Below are positions 33,759 through 43,481 of a DNA stretch of 64,000 nt, one piece after another; the stretch's first letter is position 1, and every line of letters starts with the position of its first letter. Under the pieces are notes generated by a model. The model was not told where the DNA came from. It did not search any database and saw nothing but the letters and a program-made list of their open reading frames with translations. The stretch covers positions 248,001 to 312,000 of the forward strand of contig NZ_CP084629.1 of assembly GCF_022878925.1 (NCBI RefSeq), given 5' to 3'. The translations under genes were made by a program, and so were the position numbers. Source of the stretch: Caballeronia sp. TF1N1 (GTDB lineage: Bacteria; Pseudomonadota; Gammaproteobacteria; Burkholderiales; Burkholderiaceae).

Positions 33759-35855
33759 ATGAGACGACTTGCCAGAAAGGGCGCGCTGATGACAGGCATG
33801 ACGGCGCTCTTCGCAACGCGCGCCATTGCGCAGACGCCGCAAGACGACGCGACCGCCACGCTTCCCGCAGTCATCGTCCAGGGCCAGTCCGCGAACTCGC
33901 TGACATCGCAAACTGTGGTCAAGCAAAAGCAGACGCTCGATCAGACCGTCGGCTCCGTGGGCTTCGTGGATAGCGCCGATTACCGCGACACCTACGCGTT
34001 CACGTTGCGCGACGTGCTCAAGAACGTGCCCGGCGTGTTCGTGCAGACGCGCTACGGACAAGAGTTGCGCTTGTCGATTCGCGGCTCGGGCATCGCACGC
34101 GGCTATCACACGCGCGGCCTCGAAATTCTTCAGGACGGCATTCCCACCAATCTCGCCGATGGCAGCGGCGACTACTACCAGATCGACCCGCTCGCGCTGC
34201 AATCCGCCGAGGTCTATAAAGGCGGCAACGGTCTCGCGTATGGCTCGTCGACGCTCGGCGGCGCCATCGATTTCCTCACGCCCACCGCCTACACGGCGGA
34301 TGCGCCCAACATCGTGCGGCTGGAAGGCGGCAGTTACGGCACCATCCGGGGCAGCGCGCAGTTCTCGCGCGTGGTCGGGCCGCTGGACTTCATCGGCACT
34401 TTCTCGGTAAATCATGCGGACGGTTATCGCGATCACGATCGCGGCCAGTACGAGCAGTTCAACGCGAATATCGGTTATAAATTTTCGCCCGATGTCGAAA
34501 CGCGCTTCTATCTCGGCGCGTACATCATCGATCAGCAACTGCCCGGCACGCTGTCGCTAAGCGATGCCCTGAACAATCCCACGAAGGCTTCCGCGAGCGC
34601 GCTTGCCGGCGATCAGGCGCGCGACACGCGCACCGAGCGCATTGCCAATCGCACGACGGTCAAGCTCGATGTCGGACAGCTCGATTTCGTCACGTGGGCC
34701 ATTCACAAGAGCCTTTATCACCCGATCTTCCAGGTGATCGATCAGGATGGCTGGACCTACGGCTTCGCGCCGCGTTATACGGCGACCATCGACGTGGGCG
34801 GCATGCGCAACGATGTGATCGCGGGCGCGCGCTTCTTCGGCGGCAACACCCAGGCGCGGCAGTACGTGAACGTGTCGGGCGAGCGCGGCACGCAAACGCT
34901 CGACTCGACGCAAAGCGCCTATAACTACGAAGCGTATGTCGAAGACCGGCTCTTCTTTCTGCCGACCTTCGCCGTGATGGCCGGCTTCAAGGCGCTGCGC
35001 GACGTGCGCAAATATGTCGATCATGGCGGTCTCGCCGCCGATCCGAACTACAAGTCGGCGAGCGAAAATTTCAGCGGCGTGAATCCGAAGCTCGGCCTGC
35101 TGTGGCAACCGAACAAGGACATTCAGGCATTCGTGGATGTCACGCGCAGCCAGGATGTTCCGGACTTCACCGACCTCACGCAGACCTTCTCGAACACCAC
35201 GCGCTTCACGCCGCTGGCATCGCAACATGCATGGACGCTCGAGATCGGCACGCGCGGCACGCGCGATCGCGTGAGTTGGGACCTGACCGCATATCGCTCG
35301 CTCGTGCGCGATCAGCTGCTTCAATACACGACCGATCCCGACATTCCCGCCTCCACGTTCAACGCCAACAAGACCGTGCTGCAAGGCATCGAGGCGGGCG
35401 TATCGGTGGATGTGCTGCGCGACATCACGCATGCCGGCGCGGGCGACAAGATCACGTTGTCCGGGCTCTGGAATCTGAGCGATTTCCGTTTCAAGGACGA
35501 TCCGCAATACGGTTCCAACCGCATCGCAGGCGTGCCGGTGAACGTGATCCGCGCGGCGCTCGGCTATTCGCGGCCCAACGGGTTTCATATATCGGCATCG
35601 GTGGACTGGGTTCCGGCGGGCGCATGGGCGGACGACGCCAACACCTTGCGCGTGCCCGGTTACACGCTCCTCGGCGTGCAGGCGGGAATGGATTTTCGCA
35701 ATGGTCTCTCGGTTTTCGTCGATGCGCGCAACTTGACGAACAAGCGTTACGTGAGCGACATCAGCACGGTCGCCGATGCTCGCACGACCTCGAACGCAAT
35801 CTTCTATCCGGGCGAAGGACGTAGCATTTTCGCGGGCATGCGCTACGCTTTCTAA
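33759..35855 (+). CDS. TonB-dependent outer-membrane receptor
   Basis: A 698-residue TonB-dependent receptor. After a signal peptide ending AIAQ-TPQD, the plug domain (about 50-160) contains LRDVLKNVPGVFVQTRYGQE and LRLSIRGSGIARGYHTRGLE; the beta-barrel ends with the usual terminal aromatic (GMRYAF). The TonB box is not certain, perhaps around ATLPAVIVQG. Start at 33759 gives a proper signal peptide and has GGGAG upstream; the longer frame from 33573 does not. Flanked by two DUF2946 genes and a PepSY gene, it probably imports a metal chelate, most likely a ferric siderophore or copper complex. Confidence 0.88.
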   Translation: MRRLARKGALMTGMTALFATRAIAQTPQDDATATLPAVIVQGQSANSLTSQTVVKQKQTLDQTVGSVGFVDSADYRDTYAFTLRDVLKNVPGVFVQTRYGQELRLSIRGSGIARGYHTRGLEILQDGIPTNLADGSGDYYQIDPLALQSAEVYKGGNGLAYGSSTLGGAIDFLTPTAYTADAPNIVRLEGGSYGTIRGSAQFSRVVGPLDFIGTFSVNHADGYRDHDRGQYEQFNANIGYKFSPDVETRFYLGAYIIDQQLPGTLSLSDALNNPTKASASALAGDQARDTRTERIANRTTVKLDVGQLDFVTWAIHKSLYHPIFQVIDQDGWTYGFAPRYTATIDVGGMRNDVIAGARFFGGNTQARQYVNVSGERGTQTLDSTQSAYNYEAYVEDRLFFLPTFAVMAGFKALRDVRKYVDHGGLAADPNYKSASENFSGVNPKLGLLWQPNKDIQAFVDVTRSQDVPDFTDLTQTFSNTTRFTPLASQHAWTLEIGTRGTRDRVSWDLTAYRSLVRDQLLQYTTDPDIPASTFNANKTVLQGIEAGVSVDVLRDITHAGAGDKITLSGLWNLSDFRFKDDPQYGSNRIAGVPVNVIRAALGYSRPNGFHISASVDWVPAGAWADDANTLRVPGYTLLGVQAGMDFRNGLSVFVDARNLTNKRYVSDISTVADARTTSNAIFYPGEGRSIFAGMRYAF

Positions 35856-35880
35856 GGCATCTTCATTGACCCACCGCGAC

Positions 35881-36267
35881 ATGCAGAGCCGTTTCTTTCG
35901 GACATGGTGCAGCTTGCTGGGATTGCTTGCGATCCTCATGGCAACGCTCGCGCCTACGGTTTCGCAACTCGTCGTCGCCGCGCGCATGCCGGCCATGACG
36001 ATGGACGCGGACTGCCCGATGGAACGAATGCAATCGATGAGCGACGACGCAGACCACGCGTCTCACTCGCACACCACGATGCCGGATGGACAAGCATGCG
36101 GTTATTGCGGCCTGCTTGCGCATGTGCCCTTCATTCCGGGCTTGCCGGTGAGCTTTGCGGTCACCGCTCGCACCATCGCGCAACTCGTCGCCACGCGTTT
36201 TGTCAGCACGTTACGCATCGAGCCGCGCACCTCGCGCCATGCGCGCGCCCCGCCCGCTTTCTCCTGA
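35881..36267 (+). CDS. DUF2946 membrane/exported protein (second of two)
   Basis: A 128-residue paralogue of the DUF2946 protein upstream of the receptor. It has the same N-terminal hydrophobic segment (LLGLLAILMATLAPTVSQLV) and the motif ACGYCGLLAHVPFIPG, plus a Met/Cys/His-rich stretch (PAMTMDADCPMERMQSM and HASHSHTTMP) that resembles soft-metal binding tracts. The ATG at 35881 lies 26 bases after the receptor stop. The duplicated gene around the receptor suggests two related partners in the same uptake route. Confidence 0.78.
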   Translation: MQSRFFRTWCSLLGLLAILMATLAPTVSQLVVAARMPAMTMDADCPMERMQSMSDDADHASHSHTTMPDGQACGYCGLLAHVPFIPGLPVSFAVTARTIAQLVATRFVSTLRIEPRTSRHARAPPAFS

Positions 36268-36377
36268 AGCCGATATCCGCTTGATCGATGCCGAACGCCG
36301 CGCAGGCATGCGCGCGCACTCGCATCGTGATGTCCCGATCCCACGGTACGCCACCGAAAGTGGCATGGAGAAACACA

Positions 36378-37853
36378 ATGCACGCGAAGACCAGCAGCGC
36401 CGCCTTAAGTGCGGCCCAGGCGGCCAGCGCATTCCAGGGCAGTTATCGAACGCTATGGCGCTGGCACTTTTACGCGGGGCTCTTCGTGATGCCCTTTCTG
36501 ATCGTCCTCGCCATCACGGGAACGATCTATTGTTTTCAGCCGCAAATCGAGCCGTTGTTATACAGACAACAAATGGTGGTTGCACCGCGAACCACGCCAC
36601 GTTTGCCTCCCGATCAACTGATGCACGATGCACGCGCGGCGGTGCCGCATGGCGCGGTCATATCGACGGTGCATGTTCTCGACGATCCTTCTCGCAGCGC
36701 CGAATTCGTCTTCAAGCTGCCGAGCGGCGAAAAGGAAAGTGTCTACCTCAATCCGTACACCGGCGCGGTGCTCGGCACGCTAAGCGTCGAGAACCGGTTC
36801 ATCCAGCTCGATCGCATGGTGCATCGCAAACTGTTGCTCGGCAAGGCTGGCGAGCTGTTGATGGAACTCGCCGCATGCTGGACGCTCGTGATGATCGGCA
36901 CCGGGGTTGCGTTATGGTGGCCACGCACGAAGACCACCGCGCGCGATGCGCTGCTGCCGCGGCTCTCGCTTACAGGCCGGCCCTTGTGGAAGAACGTGCA
37001 TGCGGTGATGGGCATTTGGCTTGCGCTCGGCGCGCTGTTCTTCGTGGTCACGGGTTTGCCGTGGTCGGGCTCGTGGGGCAAAAACTTCAATGCGCTTGCG
37101 ACGAGCGCGAATATCGGTACGCCGGCGGGCGCTTGGGGCGGCTTGCCCCTGCAATCATCCGTGCCGGGCAAGGCCAGCGTCGCGACCGCTTCGAACAATG
37201 CCGGCGAACATCGTCACGACGCCGGCAACGGCGATTCCATGCCCGGCATGGTGATGAGCGATCTACCCGTGACGCAAACACCGTGGGCCGTCACGAACGC
37301 CGCTGTTCCCGAGTCGCACGCAGCGGAAGGCACACGCCTGCCGTTGCAGCGCGTGATGGATATCGCGGCATCGCTTGGCGTGGGAAGCGGCTATGAAATC
37401 GTGGTGCCATCGACGGCAACGGGCGTCTACACCGTCTCCTGGTTCCCCGCTGATCCGAAACTCGAACGCACCCTCTACGTGGATCAATACAGCGGCGCGG
37501 TGCTCAAGGACATCCGCTATCGAGACTATGGCGCAGTTGCGCAGGCGGTTTCGTACGGCACGTCGCTGCACATGGGCCGATACTTCGGCTTCTGGAATCA
37601 ACTTGCATGCGCGTCGATTTCGCTCGGCCTCGCGGCAATGGCCGTCACCGGCTTCGTCATGTGGTGGAAGCGTCGTCCGCAACGCACGCTCGGCGCACCG
37701 GCGCGTGAGCGACTGGCGCCGCCCATGCGCGCATGGAAGACCGGACTCGCGCTGCTTGGCATCGTATTCCCGTTGATGGGGCTCACCATGCTCGCCGTCT
37801 GGCTGATGGACCGGCTGATGTTCGATCGCGCGTTTCGCCGCATCGCATCATAA
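36378..37853 (+). CDS. PepSY-associated transmembrane protein (possible siderophore/metal reductase)
   Basis: A 491-residue inner-membrane protein of the PepSY_TM family with four main helices (about 27-49, 165-185, 215-237, 415-437 and a last near 460). The first helix has WHFYAGLFVMPFLIVLAITG, a family signature with a His that could ligate haem. A periplasmic loop carries HRHDAGNGDSMPGMVMSD, rich in His and Met. Family members beside TonB receptors act in ferric-siderophore reduction or metal handling. Start at 36378 is supported by TGGAG upstream. It is last in the DUF2946-TonB-DUF2946 series. Confidence 0.83.
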   Translation: MHAKTSSAALSAAQAASAFQGSYRTLWRWHFYAGLFVMPFLIVLAITGTIYCFQPQIEPLLYRQQMVVAPRTTPRLPPDQLMHDARAAVPHGAVISTVHVLDDPSRSAEFVFKLPSGEKESVYLNPYTGAVLGTLSVENRFIQLDRMVHRKLLLGKAGELLMELAACWTLVMIGTGVALWWPRTKTTARDALLPRLSLTGRPLWKNVHAVMGIWLALGALFFVVTGLPWSGSWGKNFNALATSANIGTPAGAWGGLPLQSSVPGKASVATASNNAGEHRHDAGNGDSMPGMVMSDLPVTQTPWAVTNAAVPESHAAEGTRLPLQRVMDIAASLGVGSGYEIVVPSTATGVYTVSWFPADPKLERTLYVDQYSGAVLKDIRYRDYGAVAQAVSYGTSLHMGRYFGFWNQLACASISLGLAAMAVTGFVMWWKRRPQRTLGAPARERLAPPMRAWKTGLALLGIVFPLMGLTMLAVWLMDRLMFDRAFRRIAS

Positions 37854-37867
37854 GGACATGACGCGCG

Positions 37868-38794
37868 TCACTTCGCCGACGCTGCACGGCTCGCGTTGAG
37901 TGACGTCTGATCGATGAACGCGGTGACGTCGTCGAGCACCGGTGCGACCTTGATGAGCGGCGACAGCGCGCGCACCGGTCGCCCCACGCTCCCGACGATC
38001 ATCGCGTGATTGATGCCCGCGTACTGCTTCACCTCGACGCTGTCGCCTGCTTCGTTGGCACGCGCCGCGAACCGAAACGTGTTGCCGGGATCGACCGTTA
38101 CATCCGACAAACCGACGCCCAGAAAGAGCGGCGGCTCGTGGCCGCTTACATGGTTGATCGGCTGGCTCGCCGCTCTGAGACTCGCGGGAAAGATGCTCCT
38201 GAGCGCATCGTCCTTCAAGGGCAGGAAGTCATATGGACCGGACAATCCTATCGCGCCAGCAAGCGAACTCGTCTCCACGCCATCGGCGGCCAGATAGTGC
38301 TTGTCCGTGACGAGCAGCATGACGATATGCGCGCCCGCCGAGTGTCCCATCAGGAAGATGCGCTCAGGGTCTGCGCCGTAGTCTTTCGCATGCGCCTTCG
38401 CCCATGCAACGGCGGCAGCCGCGTCCTCGACGAAACCTGGAAAAAGGGTGGACGGATATAAGCGGTAATCGGGAATGACCGTGACGATGCCGCGCGACGC
38501 CAGCGCCTCGCCCACGAAGAGGTAGTCACGACGGCTTCCCGATTGCCAGCTTCCGCCATAGAAGAACACGACCATCGGCCGGCCGCGTGGGTTATCCGTG
38601 GATGCGCGCGGCACATAGATATCGGCTTCGTGCCTGTCGCCTTCTGCATAAGGAACGGCGCGTTGTACATCGAAATCATTGCTTGGCACGAGTGCATTCA
38701 GGAGCCTGACGGGACTGCATGCGGTCAGCGCCGACAACACGGCAAAGCAGGAAACGAGCTTGAGCGATAAGCGGCGAGACTGTAGATACGGCAT
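37868..38794 (-). CDS. Alpha/beta-hydrolase lipoprotein (carboxylesterase-like)
   Basis: A 308-residue esterase-type alpha/beta hydrolase with a lipoprotein signal (LSALTAC, acylated Cys about residue 26). The oxyanion segment FFYGGSW, nucleophile elbow GHSAGAH (Ser152) and the late His in GINHAMI are present, with Asp in DVTVDP as possible acid. It should be anchored to a membrane and act on esters in the periplasm. Convergent with the PepSY gene, 14 bases apart; no functional link is implied. Confidence 0.82.
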   Translation of the reverse strand: MPYLQSRRLSLKLVSCFAVLSALTACSPVRLLNALVPSNDFDVQRAVPYAEGDRHEADIYVPRASTDNPRGRPMVVFFYGGSWQSGSRRDYLFVGEALASRGIVTVIPDYRLYPSTLFPGFVEDAAAAVAWAKAHAKDYGADPERIFLMGHSAGAHIVMLLVTDKHYLAADGVETSSLAGAIGLSGPYDFLPLKDDALRSIFPASLRAASQPINHVSGHEPPLFLGVGLSDVTVDPGNTFRFAARANEAGDSVEVKQYAGINHAMIVGSVGRPVRALSPLIKVAPVLDDVTAFIDQTSLNASRAASAK

Positions 38795-39131
38795 GTCGGA
38801 TGAAGAAGTTGAAGAGAGCGATTGATGCCACTTACGCTATACGCGAGTGCGTGTCTTGCGGATGCAGAAACATCTTTATTCGAGCACCGTCATGTTTCCC
38901 GATGCTCGTCCCGCATCGAGTAAAGAACTCGTCAATCACCGAATAGATGCAAGCATGTGTTACAGCGCGAATCTCTTCGCACGATCTTCAACGTATTCGT
39001 CGACGTGGCTGCCAGACATATCGGTCGAGTCTGCTCACCATCGAAACAGTCCGTTGGAGAAGCGCGGCGCATGCCCCTTCGTCCATGCGGAAAACATGTA
39101 CGCCCATCTACCTGAGATAAAGGAGACTGAC
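38795..39131. other. Divergent intergenic region, esterase / ferritin-like gene
   Basis: 337 bases between divergent starts. It contains the AAAGGAG ribosome site of the ferritin-like gene at 39119-39125 and an apparent open frame leading into that gene which lacks a recognisable N-terminus. I see no further gene and no convincing promoter hexamers. Confidence 0.4.
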
Positions 39132-40106
39132 ATGCTCGAAGATATTGCGGTGACATCGGTGCTCGACCGTCGAGTGGAACGACGTGAAAAGCGGCGCCAG
39201 TTCTTTCGGAGTGCTGGTGGCCTGGGACTAGGGCTCGTCGGCGGCACGATTCTTGGCGCCTGCGGAGGCGGCTCGGGCGATAACGCCAATGCCGCGACCG
39301 GCCCAACCGATGCCGAGATTCTCAACTTCGCATTGAATCTCGAATATCTCGAAGCAACGTTCTATGCCTACGCAACGACCGGCGCAGGACTCCCCGCCAA
39401 TCTCATGAGCGGCGTGGGCACGCCAGGCAAGGTCGTGGCCGGACAACAAGTCCAGTTCTCCGATCCCGTCGTCGCCGCTTATGCACGCGAGATTGCCAAG
39501 GATGAACTGGAGCACGTGGCGTTCCTTCGCACGGCGTTGGGCGCATCCGCCGTGGCCATGCCCGCGCTCGATGTCGGCGGTGTCGATCCGAATGGGGCCT
39601 TCTCGCTCGCGGCCCAAGCGGCGGGCCTGGCTCCGGCTGGCACGGCGTTCAACCCTTATCTGAACGACAACAACTTCCTCCTCGGCGCCTATATCTTCGA
39701 GGACGTGGGCGTGACCGCTTATAAGGGCGCGTCGCCGCTCATTACGAACAAGACCTATCTGGAAGCGGCAGCGGGCATTCTCGCGGCCGAGGCCTATCAC
39801 GCGGGTCTCGTTCGCACGGTGCTCTATACGAAGGGAATTCAGACACCGAGCCTCGTGACCGCGACACAAGCCATTTCCGATGCGCGCGATTCGCTCGATT
39901 CATCCAGCGATGTCGATCAGGGTATTGCGGGCGCGTCGTCGCAAATCTCGAACATCGTCCCGCTCGATAGCAACGGCATCGCGTTCAGCCGCTCGTATGA
40001 CGATGTGCTCAACATCGTTTATCTGAGCAAGGCGGCAGTGAACAAAGGCGGCTTTTTCCCGGCAGGCGTCAATGGCAGTCTGAACATGAGCAGTGCCTTC
40101 GTGTAA
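39132..40106 (+). CDS. Ferritin-like (desiccation-related PCC13-62 type) Tat lipoprotein
   Basis: A 324-residue exported protein. The N-terminus has a twin-arginine motif (KRRQFFRSAGG) followed by a lipobox-like ILGAC, so it is probably a Tat-exported lipoprotein. The mature part is a ferritin-like helical bundle: LNLEYLEATFYAYA with DELEHVAFLR, and FEDVGVTAYKG with AEAYHAGLVRT, giving two ExxH pairs that could bind a di-metal centre. The family includes desiccation-related plant protein PCC13-62 and bacterial relatives of uncertain function. AAAGGAG lies before the ATG at 39132; the longer upstream frame is not supported. Confidence 0.83.
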   Translation: MLEDIAVTSVLDRRVERREKRRQFFRSAGGLGLGLVGGTILGACGGGSGDNANAATGPTDAEILNFALNLEYLEATFYAYATTGAGLPANLMSGVGTPGKVVAGQQVQFSDPVVAAYAREIAKDELEHVAFLRTALGASAVAMPALDVGGVDPNGAFSLAAQAAGLAPAGTAFNPYLNDNNFLLGAYIFEDVGVTAYKGASPLITNKTYLEAAAGILAAEAYHAGLVRTVLYTKGIQTPSLVTATQAISDARDSLDSSSDVDQGIAGASSQISNIVPLDSNGIAFSRSYDDVLNIVYLSKAAVNKGGFFPAGVNGSLNMSSAFV

Positions 40107-40195
40107 GTCTTCGCATCACGGGTAGGTTCATCGCGCGGCTCGCTTGCATGGGAGTCGCGCGGAATTGCTTTTACCGCTCAAAGGAGCGCCGAATC

Positions 40196-40321
40196 ATGGG
40201 TGACACATCGGTCGAAGACTGGAGAATGCGCGTGCGGCTCAGCGTCGTCGTGTGTTTTCTCGCTGGCGGTGCGCTGTTGCAATGCATGGCGTCGCTGCAC
40301 TTGTTGCGAGGCGGCTTTTAG
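40196..40321 (+). CDS. 41-residue single-helix membrane peptide (hypothetical)
   Basis: A short open frame from an ATG with AAAGGAG eight bases upstream. It encodes MGDTSVEDWRMRVRLSVVVC and continues through a hydrophobic helix (about 15-34) to LRGGF. The charged N-terminus and single helix fit a small membrane peptide. It lies 89 bases after the ferritin-like gene. No homologue is recalled; the strong ribosome site is the main support. Confidence 0.45.
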   Translation: MGDTSVEDWRMRVRLSVVVCFLAGGALLQCMASLHLLRGGF

Positions 40322-40346
40322 CAGATTCGCGCGCCTTCTCGCAAGT

Positions 40347-42316
40347 TCAGGCGCCGAGCATGGCGCGTACGCGATCAAGCAGCGCCTCCGTCGAAAACGG
40401 CTTGGTGAGCATCTGCATGCCTGTATCCAGCGAGTTGTTCGCGGTCGCCGCTTGCGCATAGCCCGTGATGAACAACACCGGCAACGCGGGATGATGCATA
40501 CGGGCGGCATCGGCCATCTGTCTGCCGTTTAGGCCAGGCAGGCCCACGTCCGTAATCAGCAAGTCGACCGGCGTCTTGCTCTGCAAGACAGCGAGCCCCG
40601 AGGGACCGTCGTGCGCGGTCATTGTCCTGTAGCCCAGGCGCTCGAATAAATCCTGGAGCACCTGGCGAACGGTTTCGTCGTCATCGACGATGAGGATGGT
40701 TTCGCCCGCGCCCGTGCCGATCTCCTTGCGGTGGACCGACGCGTCCGGTGCAGCGTCCGCCTGTTCCATCTCTTCAGGAAGAAACAGTCGCACCACGGTG
40801 CCGACGCCGACGCTGCTATCGATGGTCACGAAGCCGCCGGACTGGCCGACGAAGCCATAGACCATCGACAGTCCGAGGCCCGTGCCCTGCCCGAGCGGCT
40901 TGGTCGTAAAAAACGGCTCGAACGCCTGATTGACGACGTATTGCGGCATGCCGGAGCCGGTGTCCTTGACCGCGATGCAAACGTACTGTCCGGGGCGCGC
41001 ATCCTTGTGCATGCGTGCCTCTTTCTCGCTGATCGTCTTGCGCGATGTCTCGATGGACAACGACCCGCCGTCGGGCATGGCGTCGCACGCGTTGATCGCG
41101 AGATTGAGCAAGGCGCTTTCGAGCTGGTTCGTATCGCAGAGCACGAAGCACGGCTCGGCATCCGCGACGACGGAAAGCGCGATGGTCTCCTTCGCCATCT
41201 GCTGAATCAGGTCTTCGAGCGATACGACGAGCTCGCGAATATCCACCGACTTCGGCGCGAGCGGCTGCCTGCGCGAAAACGCAGCAGACGATGCGTGAGC
41301 CCCGCCGCGCGCTTGGCCGAAGAGATCGCCATCTCGATGAAGCGATCGAGGCCAGCGGTATTGCCCTTCGTGACGAGATGCCGGATGAGTTCGAGCGGTC
41401 CGATCACGCCTTGCAGCATGTTGTTGAAGTCGTGCGCGATGCCGCCGGTCAGATGCCCGACCGCTTCCATTTTCTGACTCTGGCGCAGCTGCTGTTCGAG
41501 GTCCCGCTGCGAAGTCATGTCGATGCCGACGCCCGTGCGCCGCACCGGCACGCCTGCGTCGTTGAAATGCGTATTGCCGCGCGACAAGACCCAACGGGTA
41601 GAACCGTCGGGATGACGAATGCGGTACTCGAGTTCGAGATCGCCGCTGCGCACGAGGCCGCCCGACATCGTGGACTGCAACGCGGCGCGGTCGTCCGGAT
41701 GGACATTCGCGAGAAATCCCTCGCGCCTGATGCCGCGCGCGGCTTCCTTGGCGTCGATGCCGTAGAGCTCCGACACGGCTGCATCGCAGAAGAAGCAGTC
41801 GCTTGCGACCTCATACGTCCACGCGCCCACGCCGCTGACCGCCGACAGCGCAAGCCGCGCGAAGTCTCGAGAATCGTTCAGTGCGATCTCGCGCTCGCGC
41901 AGTTCCGTGATGTCGCGCGCCACGATGAAAATGCGTCCGCGCATGCGATCCACTCGACCGTCCAGCAGACGATAACTGCCCGAAGCCGTGCGCATGCGAC
42001 TTTTGAATTCAGCGGTGGAACCGTCGCGATCGAGCTTTTGCAGTGCATCCAGCGTTTCCTCGCGATCTTCCTCATGCACGAACTCGCCGAGATTCTGGCC
42101 GATGATTTCGTCGAGCGACCAGCCGAGATTGCGCGTCCACGCGGGATTGACGTTCGCGAGCGAGCCTTGTTCGTCGGCGACGGCCAATAGATCGCGACTG
42201 AGTTGCCACAGCACTTGTTCGTGCGCGTTGTCGCGTGAATTCAGTTGCGCACGCAAGGACTCGATTTCGGCCTGAAGCGCCGCAACGTCCTGATGCGAGG
42301 AAGATTCGTCTGTCAT
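40347..42316 (-). pseudogene. PAS-PAS hybrid sensor histidine kinase, interrupted by single-base frameshift
   Basis: Two frames together make one hybrid kinase of about 655 residues. The N-terminal part (42316 down to about 41282) has a coiled start, a PAS domain (ADEQGSLANVNPAWTRNLGW), a second PAS/PAC and the H-box GGIAHDFNNMLQGV. It then shifts: the protein expected to read THRLLAFSRRQPLAPKS instead reads THRLLRFRAGSR. In the other frame follow SRRQPLAPKSVDIREL, a HATPase domain (NACDAMPDG, DTGSGM, GTGLGLSM) and a receiver (LLITDVGLPG). One missing G near 41282 explains it. It is either a real inactivation or a sequencing error; a kinase split this way would not phosphorylate. Confidence 0.85.
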
Positions 42317-42569
42317 CGACTAAAGGCTAAAGGCTTTCAAAAGAAACTCTGCGTGCCGAATGCAAGCGATTCGCCGACGATAATACCGTTTTGTCGGCAA
42401 CGTGAAGGCGTGCGTCGCGGCAACCGACGAGTTTAAGCGGATATGGGTTTTCGCGCGGGATTCGGCCGGCGCGTGGCGCGACTTACCGTCGCATGCAATC
42501 GATGTCATACGGCGCGTTCGCGTCGAATACGCGGCGGCGGTCAGCAGAATTCAAGGCGCGGTTGATACC

Positions 42570-43481
42570 ATGCACGCCATTCACACTCGCACTCTCGCCT
42601 GTCTTCTTATGTCGCTCATCAGTTTGCTCGAACCGTGGGAGCCGTCGTACGCGCTGGTTGCCGTGTTTATCGTCGTGGCCGGGCTGTTTGCGCGCGGCGC
42701 GCGAAAGGCGCGCATGAGCGTGGCGCGGCGCATCGCGTTCTGGACCGGACTCGTCCTCTTCTACATCGCGCTGCACACGAAAGTGGACTACTACGCCGAG
42801 CATCAGTTCTTCGTGCATCGGCTGCAGCATCTCGTGCTGCATCATCTGGCGCCGCTCGTTCTCATGGCTTCGTATCCGGGCGCCGCGCTGCGTGTGGGCC
42901 TGCCGTTCGCCTGGCGGCCCCTGCTACGGAACTGGCAACGCAGTCGCGGCGCGCGTCTGCTCGGAGCGGTACTGCTGAATCCTACGGTCATCGGCATGGC
43001 GTTCATCGTGTCGGTGCTCGTGTGGCTGCTGCCTTCAATCCAATTCGTGTCGATGCTCGACTGGCGCATTTATCGCTTCATGAACTGGTCCGTCGCGATC
43101 AGCGGACTCATGTACTGGTGGATGATCCTCGATCATCGCCCGAGCCCGCCGAGCCGCGCGCGGCCTGGCTTGCGCGTGCTGTCGCCCGTCATCACCATGA
43201 CGCCGCAAATTCTGGCGGGTGCGTTGATCACCTTCAGCTCGCGCGATCTCTACCCAGTGTTCGAAGTTTGCGGTCGCGCGTTCACGTCCGTTCCGCCCGC
43301 GCTCGATCAGAGCCTCGGCGGACTCATCATGTGGGTGCCAGCCGCCGTACTGGAAACCGTCGGCGCGATGATGGCGCTGCGCTTGATGATGCGTCTGTCG
43401 AACTCGCCGCGCGAAAAGGCGCGTCAGGCATCGAGGAGAAGGTCGGCACGACAGGACCGCGTTCACCCGGTCACACGCTAG
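42570..43481 (+). CDS. CtaG-like (caa3-type) cytochrome c oxidase assembly membrane protein
   Basis: A 303-residue polytopic protein with about seven helices, related to the caa3_CtaG family found near haem-copper oxidases. It carries a His-rich segment HQFFVHRLQHLVLHHLAPL near residues 75-93, characteristic of the family and suitable for metal binding. The start at 42570 is tentative; 42609 is an alternative, and the longer frame back to 42402 has no family match. No cytochrome oxidase gene lies nearby, so it is an orphan. It converges on the LacI gene, with an 11-base overlap at the 3' ends. Confidence 0.78.
   Translation: MHAIHTRTLACLLMSLISLLEPWEPSYALVAVFIVVAGLFARGARKARMSVARRIAFWTGLVLFYIALHTKVDYYAEHQFFVHRLQHLVLHHLAPLVLMASYPGAALRVGLPFAWRPLLRNWQRSRGARLLGAVLLNPTVIGMAFIVSVLVWLLPSIQFVSMLDWRIYRFMNWSVAISGLMYWWMILDHRPSPPSRARPGLRVLSPVITMTPQILAGALITFSSRDLYPVFEVCGRAFTSVPPALDQSLGGLIMWVPAAVLETVGAMMALRLMMRLSNSPREKARQASRRRSARQDRVHPVTR

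Noticed and set aside
34557..35996. 479-codon minus-strand frame over the TonB receptor
   Set aside because: Arg/His-rich antisense frame of a clear receptor gene, with no motif of its own.
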